From Lumbricus rubellus (taxonomy: Eukaryota > Annelida > Clitellata > Crassiclitellata > Lumbricidae), in NCBI GenBank assembly GCA_945859605.1, contig OX243823.1, positions 33,948,018 through 34,012,017 of the forward strand: 64,000 nucleotides of DNA, in the 5' to 3' direction. The first letter of the stretch is position 1. Every line of letters starts with the position of its first letter. This document shows positions 54,603 through 64,000 of the stretch, piece after piece. The notes under the pieces are model-generated. The model was not told the origin of the DNA. It made no database searches and saw nothing but the letters and a program-made list of their open reading frames with translations. The position numbers and the translations under genes are program-made.

Positions 54603-57600
54603 AAGATATAGGTAAGATATATACACGGTGTCCCAAGTGAAGTGAGCCCCTTTTTGTTTTGGCGATATACTTGTCAATTCTAAATGAAACTCTATAGAAT
54701 TTCAGAGAATGTAAGAGGGATCAATTATCAATGTTTCCTGAAAATTTCATCCAATACTACAAACAGTGTCCGAAGTTATGAACGTTCAAATTTGGGCAGT
54801 GAAAAATGTAAGTTTCCAACATGTAAAAGATAGGAAATTAGTGTTAGCGCTGTTATTCAAAGCTGATGTTCAAAATGCGGTCCATTAGCTCGAAAGCCTC
54901 GAATGCATGCTCTAACTTGCTTTCGCCATTCACTGATTGCATTGTCAACAATCCCTTTGATCAAAACGATTCCATTCTGCCACATTTCGCAGTTTGAAGT
55001 GGTCTCTGGTGAACGTGACGCGCATGCGAGTTTCATAAGGCTGCGATGGGCCAGTTTCTGTTAGAAAATTCCATTAAAAACCTTTTGCACCGTAATGTTT
55101 TTCTCCTATTAAATTTTTTATTAAACTCAAATCTTCTTTGCGGAAACCATTTTTATTATCGTCCCCCATCATGGAAATGACGGAAATATGACGGATTTTT
55201 TAAAATTAATTTAGAAAGTAAGACGTGCAGTTGCAAGCAGTAATATCCTATCTTTTACATGTTGGAAACTTACATTTTCCTTTGTCCAAATTTGAATGTG
55301 CATAACTTCTGACTCTGTTTGTAGAATTGGATAAAATTTTCAGGAAACATTGATAATTTATCCCTCTTACACTCTCTGAAATTTTATTGAGTTTCATTTA
55401 GAATTGACAAGTATATCGTCAAAACAAAAAGGGGCTCACTTCACTTGGGACACCGTGTATGTATATATATATGTGTGTATATATATGTGTCCTAGCATAT
55501 TGTTCCTTACCTTACCATAATATGCTTGCCTTAGTTTACCTTGTTATGTAAGTGTTTCTCATGTATATATTCAAGTGTGTATGTAATAAGAGTGAGTGGC
55601 CATTGAAGTCTGTAGTTGGCAGTGCAGCTGCAGGACTCTCTCTCTCTCTCCAGACGACCAGTCTCCTCCTCCTCCTCTCTCCATGATTTATGTAGCGCCA
55701 GTGCATCATCGATCAGACGCCGACGTAAGATGAAGAAGTTCTTGTGAATAAATGATGAGGGTTGGTGCTGCTGCTGCTGCTGCTGCTGCTGCTGACTTCA
55801 GTGCCAGCCACCGTCTCTTCCCTCCCCCCCACAACTCCCGAAGGAGGAAGACTCGTTGATGATAAAAAAAGCTTTGAGGGAAGATAATTGCATCGTGAAA
55901 TATTCATCGCGTTTAGTTGTAAATCAGCCGCGAGCTCAAGAGTCTCGTCTCTAGAATCATCCGACGATTATTTATGTTGTCTTTTAACATGTTTAAGTGT
56001 TATTAGCTACTATGCTCAGTTTGCTCACCCTACTATGTTTAATGCTTACCCTGCCATTCTTAGTGCTTACCCTACCATGCTTACTGTTTACCCTACCATG
56101 CTTAGTACTTACCCTACCATGTTTAGTGCTTGCCCTACCATGCTTAGTGCTTACCGTACCGTGCTTACTGCTTACCGTACCGTACTTACTGCTTACCGTA
56201 CCATGCTTACTGTTTACCGTACCATGCTTACTGCTTACCGTACCATGCTTACTGCTTACCGTACCATGCTTACTGTTTACTGTACCATGCTTACTGCTTA
56301 CCGTACCATGCTTACTGCTTACCGTACCATGCTTACTGCTTACCGTACCATGCTTACTGCTTACCGTACCATGCTTACTGTTTACTGTACCATGCTTACT
56401 GCTTACCGTACCATGCTTACTGTTTACCGTACCATGCTTACTGCTTACCGTACCATGCTTACTGCTTACCGTACCATGCTTACTGTTTACCGTACCGTGC
56501 TTACTGCTTACCGTACCGTACTTACTGCTTACCGTACCATGCTTACTGTTTACCGTACCATGCTTACTGCTTACCGTACCATGCTTACTGCTTACCGTAC
56601 CATGCTTACTGTTTACTGTACCATGCTTACTGCTTACCGTACCATGCTTACTGCTTACCGTACCATGCTTACTGTTTACTGTACCATGCTTACTGCTTAC
56701 CGTACCATGCTTACTGCTTACCGTACCATGCTTACTGTTTACTGTACCATGCTTACTGCTTACCGTACCATGCTTACTGCTTACCGTACCATGCTTACTG
56801 TTTACTGTACCATGCTTACTGCTTACCGTACCATGCTTACTGCTTACCGTACCATGCTTACTGTTTACCGTACCATGCTTACTGCTTACCGTACCATGCT
56901 TAGTGCTTACTCTGCCATGCTTACTGCTTACCATGCTTAGTGCTTACCCTACCATGCATACTGCTTACCCTACCATGCATACTGCTTACCCTACCATGCT
57001 CCCGTTACTATGCTTATCTACCTTGCTTGTCATGCCTTGCTCACGCTATCATGCATGCTTCTCCTACTGCTAACCCTACCATGCTCACACTACTATGCTT
57101 ACCCAACCCTGTCCTTCAAATGCAAAACCTGCCACCTTATCTGAGTTTCAGAGTTTATATTGGCATACATGTAGTCTTCCATGCTATACCCTACCAACCA
57201 ATTACACATCAGTTCGTGCCGTAACCTTGCCTTACCATACCCTTGGCTTAGCTTACCTTACCTATACTATGCTAACTTATAAGTTTCTTATCTTATCTTA
57301 TTTGGTTCTTGTTTCTTGGATGCTTGTAGAGTCAGTTGAAGACTTCGATCAACACGCATAGAATTGGAGAAGAGGACTTTGAATTCTGTAATCACTCTGC
57401 ATCTCTCTTTCTCTGAATTTGGTCTTACTTATTTCACTCTGTCTCTGTGGTGTGATCTATGCATAGCATTGGATATGTCTTGATGTCCGTCTCTGTCTGT
57501 CTGTCTGTCCGACTGACTGTTCTATCTAGAGCTGTTGCTGATTAAAGTTTTCATACATGACTAGTTTAGAATTAACAATTATTAGTTAGTTGTGATTAAG

Positions 57601-60600
57601 CGTATTTCCCAGTAATTGAATAAAAATGTAAAATTAACATTATTAATTTTTATATTTTAATAGTTTTACGTATATTTATTCTCTGATTATTGTTACGTAA
57701 TAGTTACTCAAAGATAAGAAAAATATAATGGTTAATTTAGTAGCTATTATTTTTCAATTTAATAGTCTTGCTTACATTTTTTATTCTGAAAGTCTTCCTT
57801 AAATCAATTACAAAGCAGGCCAGGATGCTGGCACTAGCTGCACTACTAGGTTCTGATGTTTTAATCGACTTTTAACATCCCTGCTGTGCTTTAGTTTTGA
57901 GACCGATTTCAACCAGTGCCAAACTTATCTTGAATAAGGATGAACAGAATCAGATTCCACTTCTTGTGGCGAACGTTGTCATGGAGGAATTGGAAATACT
58001 CTTCTCCAGGCAACAGGTGGAAAAGTTGCTTAGGCTGTTTCTTATTATTTAATAATATATTTAATAAATTATATTTATGCTATTTAAATTACTTTTAGAA
58101 ACCAAAAGGAACATTTCTATTATTGTTATTATTATTATTGTTATTACTATTGTTATTGATACTATTGCTCTTTGTTATTGTTTTAATTGTTATTATATTA
58201 ATGGTTTTTTATAGTATTTTTGTAAGACACAAGTTAATGTAGCGAAATACGCAGCAAGTACAGCAGACACTCGGATCAGTGCACGAGTCGTAGACTTTGG
58301 ATGATGACGATGATGATAATACTTACTCTTCCATCAGTTGCTCTGCATAGAACGTACTTCTGACATCATTCAGATATTGACATGAATTACTCAGAGCTAT
58401 CCCTGGACTCATTTCCTTCGCAGTGAACTGTTTCCTCATCCTCTTGGATTCCCTTCTTGGTGTTTGACCGGATTCATTTAGTTGAAGTCAGGGACAAAGG
58501 ACTGATGATTAGTTAGGTGTTAAATTAATTATTGATGCGATTGTTTTTCAGTTTCTGAGCGTGCTGAGTATCTACGAGTTGTTTCGAATGATGAGCGTGA
58601 ATCAGCGATACCGCAAGTACAAGAAATCGCTGATAGAGGTCAGAGGTCATTGTAAGGATTGGTGGATCTATGCGAAGACGGCCATATGCGAGGAATTCAT
58701 ACGACCTTACTCATGGCAGAGGATTCAGCAGCACAGGTATCCATCAACAGCCAACTGAATGGGCTACATAAATGCTTTGGTACATCCATTAGTACAGGCA
58801 TACGATACATATGTATGTGCATACATTCTGATGCACATACGTAAACACATTTTGTGTTTCAAGAACCGCACTTTTCAGGATCAATCATATAATATGTTGC
58901 TGCTTTGTTGCATTATTGTTTGTGCATTTTAAGTGTGCATGCAAACTTAGGGTGCGGTGGTGTAGTGGTGGGTTCAGTGCCTTGGAGTCAGAGGGTTCCA
59001 GGTTCGAATCCATCTTAATCCGCCGCATGGGGACCTCGAGCAAGTCCTTCACTCGCAATTGCTCGTGTGCCTCGGCATGAAACTCTGATTCAGGGTTAGC
59101 GCTGTGGTCGGGAGCGCCTTTGAGTAGAGAGTTTGAAGAGACGCTTTAGCAAATGTGAGATATAAATAAATAAAAAATGCTTGCCAGCTGACACTCATCG
59201 AAACTAACACATAATTGTTGTAATGTGAATTCTGGCCGAGCCGTTAGAAAATTCGGTCATGCTTTAAGATGTTTATATACAGAATACAAGATGCATTTTG
59301 AGAATGCTGTCGTGCTTTAAAACGCCTTGAAACAATGCATCTGCTGTCAATGACTCTATCCAATGTATACTTGCTCTAAAATGGCTTTAGAAATGCAGCC
59401 TTACTCTGAAACAGCTTTGCTCTGAGGCACTAGAACTGAGGCAGCTCGTTGATTCTGATTTGTATTTTTATTTGTACTTTGCAGGAAGAAGTACAGAGAG
59501 TACAAGGATTTGTACAAGAAGTATTTGTTGAGACGCGATGAGAAACTGAAGAACAATTTATCGAATCTTGAATTGAAACTTGATGAAGCAAACATCACAA
59601 TCGCGCGAGAACACGCAAAGCTTGAGGTTCTTCTATCTGCTCTACTAATGTTCATGTCTAGATTGTTTAGTTTTTTGTTTACTCTCTGCGCAAAGTAATA
59701 GACAATTAGACATAAATGCTTCTACAGACGTTCAAAGGTTAAAGTTCTACATTTAGAATGGATCAACTCATCTTGTCTATCAATTCTTACACAGAAGATT
59801 AAATGGATTATTATAGTAATAGTAGAAATAATTATTTAACCTTAAATTAACCTCATTATTATAAGTAATAAGGATAGTGATAGCAATAAGGGTAATATAA
59901 ATAATGATAGTAACAATAGCAATTGTTATCTTGGTGCTCGACACTAATCGCAGTAGTAGTTAATGAGTCTGGCTTCGACGTTCATAAAATGCAAGACCTT
60001 TCTGTTTATACTCACCACACCTGGTGCCGTCAGCTCTTGAGCTCTGGCGACAGTTACGATGTATCCTCTCCAGTGTTTCCTCTCTCTTGTCGCCTCTCTT
60101 AGCGTCTCCAAGCTCATACCAGACTTCTCGTGTATTTCATCCATCCATTTCTTCCTTGGTCTTCCTCGTCTTTTTCTTCCCTCTCCGCATGCCAATACTC
60201 ACCAGTTACAGGTAATAAACGACGTGAAATGGTTTTCAGATCGCTAAAGAGTCTCCTGCGCGAGTGAAGAAGCAGAAGCCGACGAAGAGTTGGTTTTCAT
60301 GGTGGTGGTCGAATCCATCGGAAGATGGATCAGATGAGGAAGAGATGATCATCTCACCAGATGATGCTGCTGCTGCTGCTGCTGCTGCTGCTAATCTGCC
60401 GCAATGGATGAATCGTCTCCAACCAGAGGAACATCAACAGCTTCTACAGAGCATCGGATATGACCAGGACAGAACTAATCAACATTCCTCTGAGGTATAT
60501 TCATTCATTCATTCATTCGGAAAATTTATATAGCGCCCCTTCAGGAAGACTACTCAGAAGTGCTCCCAGCCAAGCCACAGCCACAGACAGAGGTCTTGAG

Positions 60601-63600
60601 CAACTGGTAGAAAGCGGGCAAATTACTTGGGGGTAGTAAGCACAACGCAGGCAGGATCCCATTCAAAGTGAGGGGAGGGGGCAACAACAGAAAGGCTCAA
60701 CGCTGTGACTGAAGAGCGTTGAGCTTTTTCGGTTGTTGACTGCTTTTGACGGATGTTGCCCAACCGACAAAGATGAGAAGCAGACATACATCAACCATAT
60801 AACAGAACATTGACAGCGTTGAACAACAACTGAGCACGAAGGATTTGCTCAGCTCAATCAAGGTCCCTAGACAGTGACCCATCTCAGTGGAGGCTCCAAA
60901 TAACAGTACTCACCATTCATTCATTCAAAAATTTATATGGCGCTTCTTCAAGGGGACTACTCAGAAGCGCTCCCGACTCTAGCATGGCAAATAAGGACAG
61001 TTTTGAGTTTAATTAAAAAATGTTTTAGTAATAACCCCAGAAAGTAGATGTAACTCCTGTGGGAGGCCATTCCAGACAACTGGGCCGATCACAGAAAAGA
61101 CTCTATTCTGCATCGTTGCAGTTCGTGCAAATGGGACCAAGAGCAATCCTTTCTGTGCAGAACAGAGGGAGTGGTGGCCTTGGGTACTCTTGGAGTAACA
61201 AAGCTCTTTCAAGTAGTCAGGGGCCATCCCAAGTTACCATGTTACAGGCTGAGTGCTCGACCCATGATATCCCACCCACAGTTTACTAATTTACTGCTTT
61301 TATGTGACACTGAGGATGAATTTGTCAGATTTACGTTACACTGTTTCTGATGTTTTTTTATGTATACAGTTCATCTCACACAAAATTGTCTTCAACCTCC
61401 AGTCTTGCTCTGGGTCTCTTGTCAACTACGGCAAAGAAGTTCTCAAAGTCTCACTGACGCAACTCGCTCTGAACTGCGACAACAGACCAGAATCAGATGG
61501 TTTCAGGTATGCGGAAGAGAAGACGGTTTCTTTAATATGTTGTTTATTGAACATAAATTAATTGATGGTATCAGTCATTTTGAGAGAAAATATATAGTTT
61601 GGCATCTGCAGGTCATGGATGAAGGACAACAAGTCCTGCTAAATTTAAGGTCATCTAGTTTTTTAATAACTGATCGCTTATTATTTATTTAGTGTTTATT
61701 ATTTGCTTCTTATTTGTTTATAATTTGTTTATAATTTGTCTATGTGTTTATTGGTTATAGTTGTAATTTGATTCTTGTTTACTTGTGTGTTATAATCTAA
61801 CAACAAAAGCTTGTCTATCTTTATACTTTCAATGTATCTAAAGTCATTCAGAATCTTTGTTCCACTGTTTGATGCTAATTAATTGTTTCCTTTGGATGCA
61901 CATTGACAATGCAGTGTCGTGGGTTATTTTTTACCATCATCATGAAATGACCTACATTTGGATCCTCCTGGAAGATTAACTTCTCTTTGTTTCTGAGTCT
62001 TATGTTTGCTAGCTATTCTGGCAAGTTCTTTCTCAGCTCATCTGAGTGCCTGAGTCTTTGAGATGTGCTGCTGCATCAATGTTGTTCTGAATGAATGAAT
62101 GTGAACTTTCGCTTATTATTTTGTTTGTCGTTTCTTTTTGAAGGGTGTGTGCGAAAACGGAGAGTTTCATCGTCGATGGAGTTTCTGTGGAGCACGAGTT
62201 GGTTCCGATTGTTACATCGGCAATCTCAGTTTATGGTTAGCTGTTTCAACAGTAATATAATGAAGATAATAATTATGATAGCAATACATTTTACTCAGAC
62301 ACAGTAAGTTGTTGTCCTTAGGACTCTAAAATTTACTGTTTTCTTTTGACACTGTAAGTTATGTGATGTTGCTTAGAATGGGGTGAAGCCCCATCTTTTT
62401 AGGACTGCGAATTATCCTTAACTTAGTCCAATGGGTTTTGACTTTAGAGTGCGACTTTGTCTAGCATTGCATACGACGATTGTGGCTTATAAGTTTCTGG
62501 AATAAATTTTGATTACTGGAAGAAGAATTCTTTTGTGTTCGTTTTTTAAGTGTTTTGTTTTTAAGTGTTTTGTTTTACTGCAGCGCCATCATCAGTCGAC
62601 AAGACGACTCAAGTCTTCAGTCTCGAGTTTGATAAGAATCCGTCTCAAGTCGAAGCCGACTTTGCAGCGAAGTTGAACATTCAGCCGATTGAAGTCGTTT
62701 ACGATGAGGTGAGAGTTAATATTAATAAATCGATGCTGAGCAATTGCAAGTGAAAGTCTTGCCCAACTTGAGGTGGATTCGAACCAGCAACCCTCCGGCT
62801 GCAAGGCAGCAAACATACACACTACACCACCGTGCCCCACAAGAATAAGAATAAGATTCTTTATGATAATATTATAATCATAATACTTCTAGTAATAACA
62901 ATAATATTTATATTACTATTATTTTGATTATTATGTCAGCAGCTAGTTTTGATCTCCAAGTGGTTTCCATCTACCTCTCGATTTTGAGTAAAGAAATTTT
63001 AATTTTAATATTATAATAAAGATGAATTTACTTTTACGGTACTTCCTGAGTTGTCTTTTCTGTGTAGCATGCTGTGACTGAGATCGTCGCCTTCTTCCAA
63101 GTTCCTCACATCACAACGAAAGACGTTAAAGCAATCGCACAAGCTGGATTCGATCATATCGCTCAGATCAGCCGAGCTGGTCTTCAACATGCCATCGAAC
63201 AACATAAGGTGGGGGGAACTAATGGAAATGAATTATGTGTCATTAATTATAATCAAATACAGAGTAATATAAGGCAAGGTAGGCAAGATTTAGTAATGGA
63301 AGATAGTTTCTGTAAGGATGGGAATTAGAAATACTGAATTTCGGTTTAAATTAACTAAAAACTGAATGTGTTCTTGCAGTTCACAAGATCACAATTTTAA
63401 TGATGGTTACTCCTGATGCATTCACGAATTGATGAATAATGATAATAATAATAATAAATATTATTATTATTATTTAGTTAACCAGATCACAATTTTAATG
63501 ATGGTTACTCCTGATGAATTCACGAATTGATGCAGCTGTTTATAGGCCTATTATGATTATTGCCATTTTAATGTTATTCAATTTGATTAAGGAGATTACT

Positions 63601-64000
63601 GACTGTGGTTTCATTTGATATGGTTCCATATACAGTGATGATTATGGTGCTATCGATTAGATTAGATTAGATTAGACTGAAAGGGTTGCATACATTGATT
63701 GTAAGTTGTGATTTGTAGACATTACATTTGTCTGTGAACATGCGCTCTCCATACGTCGTCATTCCAGAATATGGTACATTGCACAGGTCAGATACATTTC
63801 CCTAGTTTTCGCTTATATCTTCTGTCTGGTTTTCATTTTGAATATCTACCATTCACAACCATTTATTGTCTAGTCTCTTCAGCCATAGAACTACTTACCA
63901 AAGTTTCTCTGCCATACCATAACCTACCTACCTGCCCTAAAAGCTACCGGTACTTACCCAACTTTCTCTGCCATACCATGACGTACCTACCGTACCTTAA
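41646..64000 (+). CDS. VPS13: VPS13 bridge-like lipid-transfer protein (VPS13A/C type), 5' part
   Basis: VPS13 proteins are rod-shaped lipid channels at organelle contacts; the N-terminal chorein region lines the channel mouth. Exons: 41646-41742, 42470-42513, 44631-44673, 51696-51905, 52562-52629, 53274-53495, 54168-54260, 57330-57387, 57895-58016, 58552-58736, 59485-59626, 60240-60494, 61370-61506, 62144-62235, 62584-62708, 63068-63208, 63719-63786. All are GT-AG and phases agree, about 700 codons of an expected 3,000 or more. Landmarks: FEGLVVDLLNNYLGKYI at the start, LDLPIEVKAGYVG, LEIPW, IHVRYEDSV, RPISTSAKLILN, DWWIYA, ITIARE, WFSWWW, QPIEVVYDE, YVVIPEYGTL. Low-complexity inserts are present: polyserine/histidine in exon 6, polyalanine at the end of exon 4 and in exon 12. 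Human VPS13A and VPS13C match about equally, so a single ancestral A/C gene is likely. The gene continues past the right edge. Confidence 0.95.
41840..42080 (+). repeat. GAGGAA polypurine stretch, VPS13 intron 1
   Basis: Irregular GAGGAAGAGG-type purine-rich sequence of about 240 bp. Confidence 0.8.
42970..43080 (+). repeat. GATGAC trinucleotide repeat, VPS13 intron 2
   Basis: GATGATGGT and GACGACGAC units over about 110 bp; the histidine-rich frame on the other strand is an artefact. Confidence 0.9.
44113..44165 (+). repeat. 9-bp TAATCTATG repeat
   Basis: Five to six tandem copies of TAATCTATG just before an L2 fragment. Confidence 0.9.
44170..44470 (+). mobile_element. decayed L2-like LINE 3' end (type B)
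   Basis: Matches 51125-51430 (CTTGACCTCTTTGT, GCCATGGCTCAATCC, GATCGCACTGGGAGCACTTCTGAAAGG) with several frame breaks. It lies in VPS13 intron 2. Confidence 0.7.
44761..46768. mobile_element. hAT element 6 carrying a minisatellite
   Basis: Ends CAGGGGTTATTTTAA and TTAAAATAACCCCTG pair perfectly and are flanked by an exact 8-bp duplication CATCAAAT (44753-44760, 46769-46776). AACTGCACA motifs lie inside both ends, as in the 37.3-kb and 48.1-kb family members. Two thirds of the element is a tandem array. It fills part of VPS13 intron 3. Confidence 0.93.
45150..46515 (+). repeat. 86-bp minisatellite, about 15 copies
   Basis: The 86-bp unit runs CCTCTACTTTTTCAGAGCC, TCATCAGAAACTTTTTGAAT, TTCCACATTGCAATGG, TAGCATTTTAAGGTGTCATC and on. 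Copies differ by a few percent and some have a 3-4 bp insertion. Each unit holds a pyrimidine tract followed by CAG. Confidence 0.95.
46855..46909. repeat. AT dinucleotide microsatellite
   Basis: A pure TA run of about 50 bp. Confidence 0.95.
46910..48090. other. VPS13 intron 3, unassigned part
   Basis: A 63-codon frame at 47364-47555 without ATG and a short acidic frame from an ATG at about 47789 (MSDESNDTEDDYGE) are seen; neither is recognised. They may be parts of the transposon that follows. Confidence 0.35.
48106..49646 (+). mobile_element. L2-like LINE (type A), 5'-truncated
   Basis: RT half of ORF2 followed by a short 3' UTR with the hairpin-forming AAGAGGCGCTATATAAAT end and a TGAT microsatellite (49620-49646). 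Inserted in the sense direction in VPS13 intron 3. Confidence 0.88.
48118..49587 (+). pseudogene. L2-like LINE ORF2, RT and C-terminal part, open
   Basis: 489 codons without a stop. RT motifs: SSYRPIANVTF, QSGFRKGHSTET, YDVSAAFDTVDH, LPQGSVLGPLLY and catalytic YADD (in SYADDVQSF). The C-terminal end has LDYCSSLYVGLP, LHWLPLQQRIAYRV and VGPAIWNGLP, normal for L2/CR1-type ORF2. The endonuclease domain and first RT blocks are missing; the reading frame is open at its left end, so the ATG at 48118 is not a true start. A young but 5'-truncated, non-autonomous copy. Confidence 0.9.
50029..50697. mobile_element. non-autonomous hAT element 7
   Basis: Ends CAGTGACGTAACTAG and CTAGTTACGTCCCTG (14 of 15) with an exact 8-bp duplication GTGTTCGT (50021-50028, 50698-50705). 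AAGCCCCCCCAAA motifs lie inside both ends. The core (50180-50640) is the GC-rich cassette also found at 16398-16860. Confidence 0.93.
50901..51430 (+). mobile_element. L2-like LINE 3' end (type B)
   Basis: The frame to the TGA at 51375 encodes GLPKVRLALQSVLNAAAARL, LHWLPLLARIQFKV, APKYLCDQILRPL, SLWNGLP, then the 3' stem around GGGAGTGCTTCTGAAAGG. A GATAA pentamer tail closes it at about 51437. It lies in VPS13 intron 3, 0.26 kb before exon 4. Confidence 0.85.
52426..52555 (+). repeat. SINE/LINE tail scrap and 14-bp repeat
   Basis: GAGCGCCTCTGAATATCC...GAGAGGCGCTATATAAA at 52426-52480 is a LINE-type tail; it is followed by four to five copies of CAATTGTTACAATA just before VPS13 exon 5. Confidence 0.75.
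54533..54605. repeat. AT dinucleotide microsatellite
   Basis: TA run of about 70 bp next to a mariner-like element. Confidence 0.95.
54624..55457. mobile_element. Tc1/mariner-like element with about 210-bp inverted repeats
   Basis: CACGGTGTCCCAAGTGAAG at the left end is mirrored at the right, flanked by TA on both sides. The arms pair over about 210 bp (54624-54835 with 55244-55457). The centre, read on the - strand, gives RACIRGFRANGPHFEHQL followed by a stop, a typical transposase C-terminus of the Tc1/mariner group. An internally deleted, non-autonomous copy in VPS13 intron 7. Confidence 0.88.
55766..55797 (+). repeat. GCT triplet repeat
   Basis: Nine to ten GCT units in VPS13 intron 7. 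Confidence 0.9.
56020..57010 (+). repeat. 21-bp minisatellite, about 46 copies, VPS13 intron 7
   Basis: Unit ATGCTTACTGCTTACCGTACC. In the second half a T variant (TGTTTAC) recurs every third unit, a 63-bp higher-order repeat. As 21 is a multiple of 3, frames stay open for more than 300 codons on both strands; these are not genes. Confidence 0.95.
58952..59180 (+). mobile_element. tRNA SINE, VPS13 intron 10
   Basis: GGTGTAGTGGTGGG (A box), GGTTCGAATCC (B box), GAGCAAGTCCTTCACTCGCA and the tail GGGAGCGCCTTTGAGTAGAG...GAAGAGACGCTTTA, the same family as 24354-24570. Confidence 0.85.
59944..60195 (-). mobile_element. LINE C-terminal fragment (GRPRKKW family), VPS13 intron 11
   Basis: Reversed; encodes ACGEGRKRRGRPRKKWMDEI and ATRERKHWRGYI, close to 22110-22356. 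Its edge is about 45 bp from the start of VPS13 exon 12. Confidence 0.75.
60516..60600 (-). mobile_element. L2-like LINE tail, VPS13 intron 12
   Basis: An ATTC microsatellite followed by TTTATATAGCGCCCCTTCAGG and ACTCAGAAGTGCTCCCAG, a reversed LINE 3' end starting just after the exon 12 donor. Confidence 0.65.
60904..61230 (-). mobile_element. L2-like LINE 3' end, VPS13 intron 12
   Basis: On the - strand the frame 61227-61009 gives LLLVPFARTATMQNRVFSVI and VVWNGLPQELH, then the GAGCGCTTCTGAGTAG...GAAGAAGCGCCATATAAAT tail and a GAAT run. Confidence 0.8.
62736..62840 (-). mobile_element. tRNA SINE fragment, VPS13 intron 15
   Basis: Reversed SINE head: GGATTCGAACC (B box) and CACTACACCACCGTGCCCC (A box), starting 28 bp after the exon 15 end. 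Confidence 0.8.
63895..64000 (+). repeat. start of a TACC-rich tandem repeat at the window edge
   Basis: TTTCTCTGCCATACCAT and CCTACC recur at 63902 and 63963, a 61-bp period, and run off the window. Confidence 0.6.

Noticed and set aside
56020..57010. CRISPR array
   Set aside because: Head-to-tail repeats without unique spacers, in an animal intron.
55888..57073. ORFs of more than 300 codons on both strands
   Set aside because: They translate a 21-bp tandem repeat inside a VPS13 intron.
58737..59484. Second U12 intron, VPS13 intron 10, from its GTATCC donor
   Set aside because: The donor matches only partly and no TCCTTAAC-type branch motif lies near the acceptor; ordinary U2 intron.

Overview
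The window is nuclear DNA from an animal. It has intron-rich protein genes spread through a dense mix of transposons, SINEs, microsatellites and minisatellites. The transposon repertoire (CR1-like, L2-like and RTE-like LINEs, tRNA SINEs, many hAT elements, Helitrons, a Tc1/mariner-like element), the short-intron style and the strong excess of the octamer TAGGCCTA fit a marine invertebrate, perhaps a deuterostome such as an echinoderm. The species is inference only; the gene identities are not.

Four conserved genes can be built exon by exon with matching splice phases. (1) NAA60, + strand, 9825-17424: five coding exons, 241 codons, Golgi N-alpha-acetyltransferase. Its last intron (13207-17273) begins ATATCCTTTT and ends AC with a TCCTTAAC branch motif, so it looks like a minor-spliceosome (U12) AT-AC intron. 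(2) RNF185, - strand, 21866-24937: five coding exons, 199 codons, ER membrane RING E3 ligase. (3) NAT9, + strand, 28476-31738: six exons, 203 codons, GNAT acetyltransferase. (4) The 5' part of a VPS13A/C-type bridge-like lipid-transfer gene, + strand, from the ATG at 41646 to at least exon 17 at 63719-63786, about 700 codons, running off the right edge. A CpG-rich stretch with two CACGTG E-boxes and a 21-codon upstream ORF sits just before VPS13. Two further exon-like pieces (36.5-37.0 kb and 40.66-40.82 kb) belong to nothing I recognise.

Region by region. 0.7-5.5 kb: a long palindromic (foldback) element with a CR1-like LINE (esterase ORF1 remnant plus intact 937-codon EN-RT ORF2) inserted in its right arm. 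6.1-6.7 kb: one L2-like LINE fragment inserted in another. 7.16-8.10 kb: Helitron-like element with a huge G5A tract. 9.8-17.4 kb: NAA60, whose U12 intron carries two large hAT elements, one of them with further nested insertions. 17.4-21.9 kb: degenerate satellites. 21.9-24.9 kb: RNF185. 25.5-27.4 kb: a hAT inside a wider inverted repeat. 28.5-31.7 kb: NAT9. 34.9-36.5 kb: three Helitron-like copies head to tail; a fourth, reversed, at 39.4-40.4 kb. 41.6 kb to the end: VPS13, its introns loaded with hATs, L2, SINEs, a mariner-like element and two large minisatellites.

The genes are unrelated housekeeping loci, not an operon or pathway cluster. NAA60, RNF185 and VPS13 all act at endomembranes, but nothing here shows that they work together. 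I found no CRISPR, rRNA, genuine tRNA gene or prokaryotic signal.
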